A stretch of 64,000 nucleotides of DNA from Forficula auricularia (Eukaryota > Arthropoda > Insecta > Dermaptera > Forficulidae): contig JALMQS010000878.1 of the NCBI GenBank assembly GCA_024734495.1, positions 219,820-283,819 on the forward strand, read 5' to 3'. Both the position numbers and the translations under genes were made by a program. Below are positions 1 to 11,667 of the stretch, piece by piece. How positions within the stretch are numbered: the stretch's first letter is position 1; each line of letters begins with the position of its first letter. A model generated the notes under the pieces. The model searched no databases, was not told where the DNA came from, and saw only the letters and a list, made by a program, of their open reading frames with translations.

Positions 1-9
1 TGTAGAACG

Positions 10-135
10 ATGCGTGAACCGCGACCTAATATGCTGTACACCTACTTCTATTTGTACTTCCAAATATTTCCAAAGTACTTCTAAAATACTTCCAAAGAGG
101 TGTACACCTACTTCCAATCGCGGATCACCCCTCGA
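10..135. repeat. MITE, 9-bp-duplication family, copy A
   Basis: Short element with inverted ends: GTGAACCGCGA on the left and TCGCGGATCAC on the right. It is flanked by the similar 9-mers TGTAGAACG (1-9) and TGTAGAATA (136-144). The inside is AT-rich and keeps the motif GTGTACACCTACTTCC. It belongs with the copies near 25309, 28831 and 29180. The 9-bp duplication suggests a Mutator-like origin. There is no coding capacity. Confidence 0.6.
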
Positions 136-279
136 TGTAGAATATCTAAGCTTGTAGATCAGGATTTATCTTACTTTCCACATAAATTTCACCATCACTG
201 CCTAACCCTTTTTTGATTTTGAAACAAAAAATCCAAATAAATTTAATTAGCTAAAGTGGAAATTTGTTGAAGTTTTCCT

Positions 280-707
280 GGTCGAATTCTGACCTTCCTT
301 ATCCGTTTCGAAGTAACGATTATCTGGTGGATTTGGAGCAGCCGCAGAGGGAATTGGTCTCGGCGGGTTGGCCTCCTGCGGCCGGCTGGCTGGCTGGTTG
401 GCTGCCTGAGCGCCAGCCAGCCCCCCAGTTCGATTCACTCAGTGTAGTAGTGTCTGTCAGTCTGCCAACTTGGCTTATTCCTTCGAGCTATTGTTGCAGG
501 AGCTCTCTAGGCTCAACAGTGACCACAAGTGACAGATCATGCCCACCGCGCCTCTTTAAGCCCGCGCAACAAAACTCCCACCAACGCGCCCAAATCAAAA
601 GTTTCTCTTCTCTCGATCATCTACCTATCTACTACTTTTCAGTCTTTTTGACAATTTTACATGGGAATTATAAGAGTATTACATAGCCAAATTTAGCAAA
701 TTTCCCA

Positions 708-782
<75 letters not shown>

Positions 783-811
783 ATATATAATTCTACAAGT
801 AGAAGCGAAAA
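280..811 (+). promoter_or_regulatory. CaMKI: Probable CaMKI promoter and 5' UTR region
   Basis: The stretch upstream of the CaMKI start codon is much richer in GC and CpG than the rest of the window, mainly at 340-600. It holds short tandem GGCT/GGTT repeats near 380-420 and TCAGT-like initiator matches near 437 and 457. No transcription start can be fixed from sequence alone. A 5' UTR intron is possible, because an AG (CTACAAG) sits just before the start codon context. The call rests on position and base composition only. Confidence 0.35.
705..790. repeat. (TA)n microsatellite just upstream of the CaMKI start codon
   Basis: Nearly pure TA dinucleotide tract, broken by a few TTA units, ending about 20 bases before the ATG at 812. 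It lies either in the 5' UTR or at the end of a 5' UTR intron. Confidence 0.9.
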
Positions 812-915
812 ATGCCTCTTTTCGGGAAAAAAGATTCTTCAAAGAAATCGAAAAAAGAGGCCGAAAAATCACCCACGGTCGACGACAAATATCAAATGAA
901 GGAGCTTCTCGGCAC
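812..915 (+). CDS. CaMKI: CaMKI, first coding exon (residues 1-34 plus part of 35)
   Basis: Start exon of calcium/calmodulin-dependent protein kinase I, a cytosolic and nuclear Ser/Thr kinase activated by Ca2+/calmodulin and by upstream CaMKK. The reading starts MPLFGKKDSSKKSKK, a lysine/serine-rich N terminus. It then enters the kinase domain at about residue 25 (DDKYQMKELLG), the first strand leading into the glycine-rich ATP loop. The ATG has a good context (GCGAAAAATG). The exon ends AC|GTAAGC, a strong donor, in phase 2. The split codon ACT (Thr) and the rest of the loop (GAFSEV) come from the exon at 33577. No better start lies in frame upstream, where the TA tract and stops intervene. 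Confidence 0.94.
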
Positions 916-2125
916 GTAAGCGTATATTTTTATTTTTGAGCTTTCAACCGCTTAAAAAACAATTGAATTGTTGCGAGAGCGAGCTGTCAAATTTCCTAGC
1001 AACCAAGTAGATGTCTTCTTTAGCTTTGCTATTTCATCCAAATATATTTTCTTTATTTTTCTATCTTATCAAAAAACAATTTTTTTTTTTTATAATTTTC
1101 CTTGAAAACATCACCGATTATTTTTATCTTTGTTGGATAAAAAAAAAAAAAAAAAAAAAAAATGGGTTAATTTTTTGTGATAAACTCTGAAATTTCTCAT
1201 CGTCTTGAGAATGGCAAATAAAAAAAAAAGAAAATGAAATAAAAAAAAAAAAAAAAACAACATTGAAGATGAATCGAAAACCTGTTTTTGCTTATCAAAC
1301 GAACGAATGAAACGTCCCTGATGAGCTCATTACAAACAAGCAAGCGAGAGACGTCGCCTTAATCTTTATACCATATACATAAAACAAATTCAAAAATACT
1401 AGATTTGATACAGATATTGTCAAATAAATAATTGGCTCACAAATTGTTTCGCTTGGGCGTGAAGTTATTCCCTTTCGAATGTCCGCAATAGGAGATCCAA
1501 GTTTGCTATTTTATCTAATAAAATCAAAAAATAGGCAAATGCCTAATGAAAAGGAAAACGATGGGAATGGTGTTTGTAAAGCAAAGGCCATTCCTTCAGC
1601 CCAGTTGGTATTGCAGTAGGCCGGCCCCCCCGAAGGGGGATTTGACGTCACTTGCTTGCTTGAGCTGGCTGGGCTCGCTCGACTAGGCACATTTCCTTCC
1701 ATTCGATTCCAATCTATCTAGCTAGCCAGCTAGGTACTCGCTCGAATCACCAATATATAGTATATATATATACGTTGCATTCCACAAACCTTGAAACAAT
1801 AATTCACGAACAAGACAAAAGTGACATTCAATATGTCAAATTTATAATTTTGATTTAGGGCTACATCTTATCTTATTCATTGGTTTATAGTATTTCTTAA
1901 AATTATCTATTTATTAAGATGTTCTTTACAGCCCAAAATAATTCAAATAACATAGGCAAATATTTTCTTAAAAAAAACAACTGTTTTTTTTCGGGAGTAA
2001 GCATATTTGTTTAATTTATAAGGAATAAATCATAGAGTGTGTATTCAGCTTCTTAACTACTTATGTAACATACATAAATATCAAAAGAACAAATTTTAAT
2101 ATAAACAAAATAATTTTCTTTTTAA

Positions 2126-3277
2126 GGTAGTTGTTTCACCATATGGATTTTTTTGAAATTTAGATAGATTATTATTTAAATCCTTCTGCATCGATTGGTG
2201 GCAAAACGAAATTTATGAACAATATAGTTCCGGAGATATTAAATTCCGAAGATAAGAGTTTTTCAGACTCTTATATATTGCACTATACCTACTGGATATA
2301 GGAAAGTTACATACATTTTTAATTATAATTAAGAAACTCTTCTTACCATTGTTATAAAAAACTAAACCAACATTAAACAACCAATACATTTTTGAAGAAA
2401 ATTTTATTATTATATTTTTTTTAAAAATTGTTGGAGCCGTTTTTGAGAAAATCAAAAAAGCAAAAAATCTTTCATATCCACTTCCGGTCTTCCGATTTCA
2501 ACCAAAAGCTTGATGTACTCCTTCTAGTCTACTATATCAAGCTTAAGTTTCGAATTTCGTATCTCTGAGACTTATGGTTGCGAAACGCAGTGGGGGTAAA
2601 TTCTTACGTACGTAAACATCGACTTCCGGTTTTTCTATTTTATCCAAAATCTTGTTATACTTCTTGTAGCCTCTAGATATCTTAAGTTTCAAATTTCAAG
2701 GCTCTGCGACTTTCCGAAGACGAGATATGAACGATTAAAATATTTATTTTACGACACTCCTAATTTACAACCCCTTCCTTTAATTCAATCGGATTAAAAA
2801 ATTTACACAACTAATAACTCGTGACACTTGATAAATACACTAATTTTTAAAAAAATCGTTAGAGCCGTTTTTGAGAAAATAAAAAAAACGAAATAAAGTA
2901 AGTGGGTGTAAATTATTAGTTTTGCGATGACTTCAAATAAATGAAAATGTGAAAGTCGTGTGGTGAACACACCAATTGATTTTTTTGACGTTTTTTTCGC
3001 TTCAGCCATTGTCGCAACAGCTTTCAATCGCTTATTAAGAACTTTTTGTTTTATAAATCTCCCTTTATAATGTACTTTATCCGAAATTTCTATGATAAAA
3101 TATATACAAGCGCGGACAAGCGTTGCCAGATTTGTCAAACGAGCACGGGATTGGCTAGTAATGGTACATTAACAGCAACAAGTTTTGGGCTTATGAATTA
3201 TGAATCCTTATTGTCTGTTGTCTGTTCTATATACTCTAGCATTAACTTTTTGCTAGTATTGTCGCCAAACAACTACC
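2126..3277. mobile_element. TTAA-flanked MITE (GGTAGTTGTTT ends), interrupted by HE1
   Basis: Inverted ends GGTAGTTGTTT and AAACAACTACC, both bordered by TTAA (2122-2125 and 3278-3281). This is the signature of a piggyBac-like insertion. A second copy in the opposite orientation at 15884-16542 lacks the internal block. That comparison shows that 2405-2982 is a later insertion of an HE1 repeat. No transposase is left. Confidence 0.68.
2405..2982 (-). repeat. HE1 repeat copy nested in a TTAA-flanked MITE
   Basis: Member of the HE1 family. Its right end is GTGTGGTGAACACACC just after AATGTGAAAGTC. It contains the common phrases GAGCCGTTTTTGAGAAAATC and, at 2480-2600, an uninterrupted version of the segment that carries R2-like insertions at 20366 and 26593. 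Boundaries come from comparison with the copy of the host MITE at 15884-16542. Confidence 0.6.
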
Positions 3278-3628
3278 TTAAGTAGGTACTTCCGTCAAGC
3301 TTATTTCGTGAATTTTTCAATAAATAAATAAAAAGATTTAATATATTCATATGTATTTCAAAATCCATATACAATGGTATCCCAATCGATGGGTTGGGCT
3401 AACATTTTTTCGTTCATATTTCAACCTCTGTTAAGTACTTTCCATTAAATCTTCATTCAAATCAATTCAATTTGTATTTAAAATGCCTATATTAAATATT
3501 TTTTGAAATATCTTTATTAAAGAAAAATGAAGGAAAAACATTCAAAACTATAGTTTAATATTAATAAAATATTTACCTATACATAATACATATGTATATA
3601 TTACTTATATAATGTTATATTCTTGATT

Positions 3629-3974
3629 GTATTATCGTAAGAAATAGCTAGAACTCTTATTTCTAAACACAATCCTACTTGTTTTATTCGAGGAACAAAC
3701 GTTTTTGGAAAAATGTTACATAAAGAGAAATCACAAAGGTTGTCCTCTGCTTAATGCAAATAAACATTATACATATATATAAAACGACTATAATTTATAT
3801 ATATACAAATTATACTTGTTTTATAAATGTAGTACCTGGCGGCAGAGCTTTTTTTATTTTAATTATTCTTTATTTAATCAACCACATGCTTTGTTTTGAT
3901 TAAACCACCTGTTAATTATTAGTTTAATTAAAAAATCCGCTAAATTTCTTTTGCGTATTATCGTAAGAAATAGC
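3629..3974. repeat. Insertion bounded by a 20-bp direct repeat
   Basis: The 20-mer GTATTATCGTAAGAAATAGC is present at 3629-3648 and again at 3955-3974. The DNA between includes a fragment of the GTTGTCCTCTGCTT...GCAAATAAAC family at about 3738-3772. The long perfect repeat could be a large target duplication or a local duplication. Confidence 0.45.
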
Positions 3975-4429
3975 GAGCCTCTTACCCACGTGGCGGCCCT
4001 GTATGTTTAAAATATCACTATTATTATTACTTGAAAGAGTCAATGATATTTCTTAATTCCGGAAATTTGCAAGCGATTTGCCTAATTCATGAATTCGAGA
4101 AATAGGCAATTTCACAAATTAGACCTATTACATATATTAAGGTTGTAAGATATATAACATTTTTTATTTTTTTTGGGGGGGGGGGGTGGAAGAACTAAAC
4201 TTTGTTGATATAAATCACATTTTGCACATTTAGTCTGTAGAAAAATCTCTTAAAGGCTTTTTTGAAATTCAATCTCTAACTACCCGAAATGGAAACAAAA
4301 GACTAAAAAATTAAACATTAAGCAAATTCTAAACCCTATCTACGATCTGGATAAAATTTTACACAGTTACTCCGAAATAAACTGTTTTCAGAATTTTACC
4401 GAAATTCGACATTTAATTACTTGAAAGTA

Positions 4430-4960
4430 GGGACGGATTTCTATTCTAAACAACTACAGAGGAATAGCTCTTCTAAATGATCATATTATGATACCATATT
4501 TGAATGGATAGAAAATAAGAGACTGAAAGATTTATTAGAAAAATATGAAAAGGTCAAGGAAAGCCAAAATGGATTCTGCGAAGGACATGAGACGCAAGAT
4601 GCAATATTCCTAGTGAATAGCGTAATTGAAGAAAAATTACTAAGAAAGGAAAACTATATGTTATGTTTCTAGAATTAAAAGCGACATTTGATAAAATTAT
4701 AAGAGACATTTTAATGGAAAATTTGGGAAAGATCGGAATAAAGCGAAAATATTTTTGATATGATAAAAGAAATATATAGATAAAAGAAAAACAAAATCAG
4801 ACAAATTGATGGAGGAGGAGAATCGAAAAACTTTTGGACAACCAAAGGGGTTATAGACAGGGATGTCAGCTGAGCTGGGTCCTTGTTTAATATTTATATA
4901 TCAACGACATAAAAGAGGACTGTCTAAAGAAAAACAATGTAGGAATAGTGGTAGGAAATT
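4430..4960 (+). pseudogene. Non-LTR retrotransposon reverse-transcriptase relic
   Basis: With several frameshifts and stops, the + strand spells fragments of a reverse transcriptase in the usual order: NYRGIALLN, then RLKDLLEKYEK, QNGFCEGHETQDAIF, ELKATFDKI, a degraded QGCQLS-like stretch and NIYINDIKED. This order matches the finger and palm of LINE-type enzymes (RTE/L1/Jockey-like). The catalytic YADD block is not seen. No start, stop or intact frame survives, so it is a dead 5'- and 3'-truncated copy. Confidence 0.6.
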
Positions 4961-4963
4961 AAA

Positions 4964-5330
4964 ATCAATTGGTTTGGGCACCATACGACTTTCACATTAG
5001 TTTCTCCCTTATATGAAATCATCATCCCAATTTTCTTCATTCAAATTACTTCAAATAGTGTTCCCCTCACGCCGTTTTGAGAAAACCGGAAAAAAGACGA
5101 AATTGCGAAATTCAAAAATATTTTAACTAATCATGAAATTTTTGTAAAAACCGTCCCGTGCTAAAATTCAACTTGAATGAATACTACAATTTCTGACTTT
5201 GATTGGGACCATGGGTTCCGTAGTCTTTACCCGAGGACCCTTTGAATTCGAGATCGGCGCGAGACAGATCCAATATCTGCTTCGCATTGGATAAACTAAA
5301 ATTGGGGAAATGGCTTGCGTCTTTTTTTTT
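4964..5330 (+). repeat. HE1 fragment joined to an HE3 fragment
   Basis: The segment begins with an HE1-type end (ATCAATTGGTTTGGGCACCA then CGACTTTCACAT) and follows HE1 to about 5120. It then continues with HE3 sequence ending in the hairpin CTGCTTCGCATTGGAT (near 5276-5292). It looks like two related repeats joined by insertion or recombination. Confidence 0.5.
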
Positions 5331-5787
5331 ACAATGTACACATACCCTTGACCGATCAACCAATGTAGTTGTCTATATAGCAGGGGCTCCCATTATACGA
5401 GATGCGGCTATTAAATGACGCGTCTGTAGCAATCGACTCCAGTAGTCTCTAACTATAAAAAGTTTCTACTAAAAGAAGTAAGGAACAAATTTATTTTTAA
5501 AATTAAAACAATTTGAATTCATCTACAAGTTTCTCTTATTTTAAAAAATCACATTTTCAACCTCTTTTAAATTCACTTTTTGCTACATAATATATGAATC
5601 ATGATGAAATGTTGTAATCGAGCATTAAAAAGTTTTTTTTTTTGTATTTTCGAAATATCTCAAAAACGGCTGAAACTATTTATTATTCACAAAAGAGAAA
5701 CAAAGAGGTTGTCCTCTGCTTGATGCAAATAAACATATACACATATATATCAAGATGATATATCTGTATATATATTATTTATTTGTT

Positions 5788-5830
5788 TGAGACTATAGTT
5801 TCGAAGACTTGGTCTTCATCATCAGTCTTT
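5788..5830 (-). ncRNA. Hammerhead ribozyme motif (family A, left arm)
   Basis: Read on the - strand: CTGATGA (5819-5825), then a 6-bp stem II GAAGAC/GTCTTC with loop CAA, then GAAAC (5798-5802), then a tiny stem III ACT/AGT closed by AT, with the predicted cleavage nucleotide C at 5791. One extra U sits between CTGATGA and stem II. Stem I is weak. This layout fits the small hammerhead variants described in Penelope-like elements, which cleave best as dimers. Confidence 0.6.
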
Positions 5831-6069
5831 CTTCAATTATAAATGTTTTTCATGGAGTCACTATCATATGGATATTGAAAACTTGATGTTCCTTCGTCAC
5901 TGGAAGCCTAGGAACTAACAAAGACATTCTCTCCGGGCTCACACTCAAATATCTGAGTGTGAGCCCGGAGAGAATGTCTTTGTTAGTTCCTAGGCTTCCA
6001 GTGACGAAGGAACATCAAGTTTTCAATATCCATATGATAGTGACTCCATGAAAAACATTTATAATTGAA

Positions 6070-6115
6070 GAAAGACTGATGATGAAGACCAAGTCTTCGA
6101 AACTATAGTCTCAAA
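6070..6115 (+). ncRNA. Hammerhead ribozyme motif (family A, right arm)
   Basis: Mirror copy of the motif at 5788-5830: CTGATGA at 6076-6082, stem II GAAGAC/GTCTTC, GAAAC at 6099-6103, stem III ACT/AGT, predicted cleavage C at 6110. Same extra U before stem II. Confidence 0.6.
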
Positions 6116-6379
6116 CAAATAAATAATATATATACAGATATATCATCTTGATATATATGTGTATATGTTTATTTGCATCAAGCAGAGGACAACCTCTTTG
6201 TTTCTCTTTGTGAATCAACAACTCTGCTACTCTCGGCAAAACAAAAACTTTTATTTATTATTTGCCCTATTATTTCTTTTTGTAAAAAACCTTGAAACGT
6301 GAAAAAATGTTGTGGCCGCAGTAATTTGGGCTCAGTGCATATAAAGGCGCCAATCAGTATTTCGCAAGATGGCGCAAAA

Positions 6380-6625
6380 GGTACTTGGAGCGTCCCTGCC
6401 TCTGGGGACCACAATATCCGGTTTTTTGTTCTAAATCCAGTTTCAAAATATCAAGGACTTCGATTCTTTCCACCTAGAAATCACAAAATTAAATTAACTT
6501 TTTTCATCTCTGAGATAAAAGCCCTCAAAGAAGTCATGATCCCGGCATGCGATCGCAATACTTTACATTATATTCTATTTCATTATAATACATGATTGAG
6601 AGAATATTAATGTGAAAGTAAAAAA
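6380..6625 (+). repeat. HE1 end fragment
   Basis: Matches the end of HE1 seen at 20740-20945 and, inverted, at 58490-58720: TCTGGGGACCACAATATCCG, a segment with ATCTCTGAGATAAAAGC, and an ending in AATGTGAAAGTAAAAA. It directly follows the family A palindrome. Confidence 0.55.
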
Positions 6626-6904
6626 TCTTTTGTATAAAATCCGAAAAAGAAAAAAATTTAATCTATTTCTATCGGCAACTTGAAATCTCATAAAATGAAA
6701 TACCTATGTTGTATATTAACTAGCACAAATTAAAAAAAAAAGATTAAAGCTAATAACATTTTAAGAATAATTTGGGGTATGCTCAAAAGAAGTGGGCTTC
6801 AATATATAAAAAGAAAATTAGAGATTTCTAAAAGACTAGTTTAGTAGTTCAGTCAGTGGTATTGTGTAGCTCCTAATTATGGGGATGGAAAGAAGAAAAG
6901 GAGA

Positions 6905-7094
6905 TTAAATAAATAAATAAATCTTTATTAGTCGACCTGCTTAGAGGCACAAGTCCTCGGTAGCTAGGTCAACAAAACATCAATACACATTAACTACAGA
7001 AATTAATAAACATAAATACAAATCAATTAAAAGAAATTAACAATTAACAAACAAGAAAAAGAAAAAAAAAATTAGAAATGCATGCTCATTAACC
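6905..7094 (-). repeat. Retrotransposon 3' tail, (ATTT)n type, copy 1
   Basis: On the - strand this ends in AATAAAGATTTATTTATTT, a tetranucleotide tail typical of some LINEs. Upstream is a conserved 3' UTR with ACCGAGGACTTGTGCCTC. The next copy follows immediately at 7096 in the same orientation, and a longer copy lies at 46650-47300. Confidence 0.6.
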
Positions 7095-7095
7095 A

Positions 7096-7960
7096 ATAAA
7101 TAATAATAAATAAATCTTTATTACTCGACCTGCTTAGAGGCACAAGTCCTCGGTGGCTAGGTCAACAAAACATCAATACAAATTAACTACAGAAATTAAT
7201 AAACATAAATACAAATCAATTAAAAGAAATTAAAAATTAACAAACAAGAAAAAAGAAAAGAAAAGAAAAATAGAAATTTATGCTCATTAACAAATAACAT
7301 GATGATAGATTTCCATCAAAAGACAAAACGTAATTTAAATAATTCCTCGCAAAAACTCGATACCAGGAGCAAACGACGCATTAGACATCCCGACATTTGT
7401 CATAAGTTGTTAAGTAAACCTGGTCAAAACCTTAACAAGGATTGTATGAGCTCTCTCTACCTCAGGTAATCTCTGCTTGTGAGAACTAAATAAAATTTTG
7501 CACAACTCTAGAACATTAGGACTTGACAAAATTTATAATTGATTTAATCATAGGGGGCAGAGGACTATAATCCCAAGTAGTAACAGACAGATTGTTCCAC
7601 AAATCAAGAAACTTGGCTTAAGAATCTTTTTTCTACGATCAGCTCTACCTAAATAACTTGGTTCCTGAAATTTATTCGTTATTTCCTCCCAACTCCTTAA
7701 ACCCTTATACGCTTTGAAAATCACTTTCAAATTAGCTCATTCTCTTCTCTCCAATAAGCTAGACCATTCCAATTCATTAATCATTGAAGTGGCACTACTA
7801 AACTTAATAACATGATCATAGATATCCTTCAAAAGACAAAACGTAATTTAAATAATTCCGCGCAAAAAACCCGATACCAGGAGCAAACGACGCATTAGCC
7901 ATCCCGACATTTGCCATAAGTTGTTAAGGATTGAAAAAGTTCAGAAATGATACCCAAGAC
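7096..7960 (-). repeat. Retrotransposon 3' end, (ATTT)n type, copy 2, partly duplicated inside
   Basis: Same tail and 3' UTR as the copy at 6905, extending further upstream. About 120 bp (CAAAACGTAATTTAAATAAT through CATAAGTTGTTAAG) occurs twice, near 7322-7412 and 7830-7928. Between them at 7548-7730 is a - strand relic with peptide pieces such as TNKFQEPSYLGRADRRKKI, a plausible degraded end of a LINE ORF. Confidence 0.5.
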
Positions 7961-10120
7961 AATGAGGACTGGACTGATAAGATTATTCAAAAGACTATTC
8001 AATCCTAAATTGTAAATAAATTGCAGAATATTATGGTAGGTAAATGAATAAAATTTGAAAAAGTATTGAAAATTGTTACATACGTGTAGAACTCAAACCC
8101 TAAACCTGAGCAACAATATTTTATAATTAACAAATAAATAAATACTCAAACTACCAACTTTTTTTAAAAAATAAACTAACTTCTAAAACTGAATCTAATT
8201 AAATTTCAATTCAGATTGGTTTTGAAACCGTATACTGTTGTACATACAAATTAAAAAAAATGCAACTAGGGGAATTAAATAATAGTAGGTATAGCGGATG
8301 ATGATACTACGCGTGATCAATACAGAATTATTTATACCATTCTAATTTAAGATTATTATTATTATTTTTTTAATAATTTGAATAAAATAAGGAAAAAAAT
8401 ATTGCTTACCCGTAACTAATGAAAAAAAAACTTGAAATATACAATTTTCTAGCTTGGTATAAAAGTTTATTTCAAATTATTAGATTTTGTTTATGTATTT
8501 TAATATTTTTTAATTGATGAAGAAACTTACAGTGCCAATGAGATATAACATATATTAATATCTTTAAAAGTAAGAAAAAAATGGAGTTTGTTTTAGTAAA
8601 TATTTATTGAGATATTTTATTAAAAGATAAAAATGAAAAAATGTTGTTATTCACCATTTTTTTATATATAGATAGAAATTATAATTTTTAACATGCGCTA
8701 AATGGGTTTAGCATACGATGCGCCCTCAAACCTTCAGTTTAATAATAATAATTTTACAATTTAAATAAGTTATTTGAAAGCTATTGAATTAAATTTTTAT
8801 TAGAATAAAATCAAAATCAAATATCTAATCATATTATAAATTTTTTTTAATGCCATACGATAAAAGAAAAACAAATATCATCAAATTGAATTTTTTAATC
8901 ATAATTAAAAAACAGTGCTAGTGTTTTTTCTTCTTTAGAAAAATGGACTCATTCTAGATACGACCCATCAAGATTTTTAATGAAAAATATGTATGCGTCT
9001 ATGCAGTATAATTAATAAATAAATCCATTTAAGTGGATATTTGGACCTTTTATTATCTCTAAAAAACTTCTATGGAGTTAAAAATAAATCACTAAGTAAA
9101 AATGTTTAATCAAATTTATTTAAAATGACAATTTACATTGATTTGGCCATAAAACAAATGAAAGGGCTTAAACCTCGCGCTCCTAGACCGATCAGGGCGA
9201 CTTGAGCCAAGGGACTGCCACGGCTCTGGATGAATGCATATGAATTATTATTATTTAATTTAATTAAGTTAAATCATGTAATTAAATAATTATATGTATT
9301 TATATATATGTTTATTTCACAATTTTTTTTTAGCTACTGAAATTAATTTTTTTGCCCTGTTTAAATTCTTTATTTTGATTAAGGTTGGTCGGACAGTACC
9401 CTCAAGTCAAAATAAAATCTAAATTTTTTTCGACTAAAATTAAAAAATTTAACACATAAATTAATTATTTTAATTTAGATGTTAGCTAACATCATTTTTA
9501 ATCGGAAATATGAAATACTTTAATTAATAAATATAATAAATAAATGTCTTTTGACTCGATTTATTTATTTTTAATTGAAGCGGACTGATATTTTCGATCA
9601 TTTAGATTTGAAAATCTACAAAACCCTGGGTCAGAAAGTTTTTTTTATCGTTACCTACGATAATTTATTTATATAAATAAAAGTTTTTTGTTTTTTTTCT
9701 CATCATACGATTTGACCAGATTAATCGAAATATATGTTTTCAGCCAACATTCCTTATTCACTACGTGTTATAAGTCCGATTTTTAATAATTAATTACATG
9801 AAAACCCTTCGTCAGATCTTTTTCAAAAATTATTTTATACGTATTTGTTATCGATTAATAAAATACCTATTAAAAATTCAGATCCAACATTGCCTTAATG
9901 TTCGATCAACCTTAAGAAATTTAATTTTTACGAAAACTATCGAGCAAAAGCAGTCACTTATTCATCATGAGGTGTTTATAGAGTTTATTTTTTTCTTAAT
10001 GTAATAATTTAAAAACTTTAGTAGTTTTTTAAATAAAAAATATTTTTTAATTTCACTCCCTATATCTTATTTATTTATTATGTATACTTATGATAATTTT
10101 AGCATTTTGAATTTACATAT

Positions 10121-10315
10121 CAATAGGAGTTTATTAAATAATCCTACTTATACATGAATAGTTTATTAAATAAAAAATATTTTAAATTTCACTCGCCCAG
10201 ATCTTAATTATTTATACATAATAAATAAGATCTAAACGAGTGAAATTTAAAATATTTTTTATTTAAAAAACTATTCATTTTAGGCATAGGGACTATTTAA
10301 TAAACTCCTATTGGA
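10121..10315. repeat. AT-rich inverted repeat
   Basis: Arms starting ATAGGAGTTTATTAAATA and ending TTTAATAAACTCCTAT meet near 10211. Inner arms share AAATTTCACTCG / CGAGTGAAATTT. No coding or known ends. Confidence 0.6.
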
Positions 10316-10654
10316 TTTTTATGTAGAATTCAAAAATACTAAAATTTATGCCATGTTCAATTTGAAAAAATTGAGTATTAACAACTTTTTGATTTTCAGA
10401 AATAAACGATTATTATGGTCATCCTGGATATAAAATTTGAATTTTTATGACTAAGTAAGATTCTTTAATGTCTAATCAAGAGTTCTAATTGTTCAAATTA
10501 ATTCTACAAACAATAGTTTAATTATTATTAATTTTTAAAGATGAACGCTAATTTGGTAGATTTTACAAACTTTCTAAAAAAACTCAGAAATGATAAATTT
10601 TAGACATCAAGTGCATCATACAAAATCATCTTAGTTTTTAACACTTAATCTAAT

Positions 10655-10832
10655 ATTAAATTGAAAGTTTTTTTGCCGAGAGTAGCAGAATTTTTTATAT
10701 ATTGAAGGAGACAATAAAGAGTGTCTTCTGTTGGAATTATAAATTTTATTAATTTATAACGATCGTTATAAATAAATAAAATTTATAATTCCAGCAGAAG
10801 ACACATACTCTTTTATTGTCTCCTTCAATACT
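10655..10832. mobile_element. Palindromic Penelope-like element, family A-related, no hammerhead
   Basis: Flanked by a perfect 10-bp duplication TTAATCTAAT (10645-10654 and 10833-10842). It starts with the shared terminus GCCGAGAGTAGCAGA. It then has two mirror copies of GGAGACAATAAA...GTCTTCTG meeting at AACGATCGTT near 10760. It shares only the terminus with family A, and its inner arms are different sequence of the same layout. Confidence 0.6.
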
Positions 10833-11041
10833 TTAATCTAATGATGCAAAAATATTTGGGGAGTTCCATTGAAAATAAGAAAGTTGATAGCGATTGTGGC
10901 AAAGCAGAAAGTGTCCATAAGTTGTTAATAATTTATTTAAAAAGAGCATATTCCAAAACATATTTATGTAAAAGTTCAAAATTTTCTCTCAACTCTTTCC
11001 ATGAAAACTTTTAATGAACGAGTTCTGTGGAACACCCTGTA

Positions 11042-11120
11042 TATTTGCACCAAGCAAAGGACAACCTCATTGATTTCTCTTTCTGATTCAACAACTCTGT
11101 TACTCCTGGCAAAACAAAAT
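11042..11120 (+). repeat. Family A Penelope-like 3' fragment
   Basis: Diverged copy of the family A end: TTTGCACCAAGCAAAGGACA, then CAACTCTGTTACTCCTGGC. No second arm and no hammerhead core nearby. Confidence 0.5.
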
Positions 11121-11667
11121 CTTTTTAATTAATTGGCGGCTTCCCTTTCTCTCGAGGAGTTACGATACAACCTGTTCTCTACTCATTGGGCCAAGATGGC
11201 GGCTCTTTCCCTCTTGTGTGCGACAGCCTCAGGAGTCTACCAGTTATTATAACTAAGTGGAATGATTTGGATAAATACTATGCTTATATTATGTGAAATT
11301 TATCAAATTAGATTTAACAACCTGAGAGTCATTGTTTAAATAATTACATTTTGTGAATAGAAATATTTGAAAGAGATAGGGGCATTATATTTCTCCCATT
11401 TAACTTGTCAGTAAAACGGCGCAATTGTTTTTTAAAAGAACTTACTGTTTTTACCGCAAACGATGAACATTTTCATTATAAATTCAAAAAAATAAACAAC
11501 TTTAGTGAGTTAGCGTGTAATCTCAATCAACAAAATTAGAAATTAGATCTTTTGAAAAAGACTACGATATGTTAATTCTGACTAAAGATTGGGATTAGTT
11601 TTTCGTGATACTGCACCCTTTTTCGATCGGATAGCTGTGGAAGTTGGGAAATTTTTTATAAAATAAT

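Larger units (their letters stand above)
5688..6251. mobile_element. Penelope-like palindromic element, family A, with two hammerhead motifs
   Basis: Near-perfect inverted repeat with arms of about 260 bp around a 6-nt centre near 5955 (CACTCA-aatatc-TGAGTG). An 11-bp duplication TATTTATTATT flanks it (5677-5687 and 6252-6262). Each arm holds, from outside in, AAACAAAGAGG, GTCCTCTGCTTGATGCAAATAAAC, an AC/AT-rich tract and a hammerhead-type core. The right side extends past the palindrome into CAACTCTGCTACTCTCGGC, a terminus shared by other copies in the window. There is no protein. The arm identity suggests recent insertion, or correction between arms. Confidence 0.7.

Noticed and set aside
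264..686. 140-codon + strand frame overlapping the CaMKI promoter region
   Set aside because: No recognisable domain; the GC-rich 5' flank keeps the frame open by chance and it ends before the TA tract.
1137..1260. Long poly(A) runs as retrotransposon tails
   Set aside because: Homopolymers are common in this AT-rich intron and no element body or duplication is attached.
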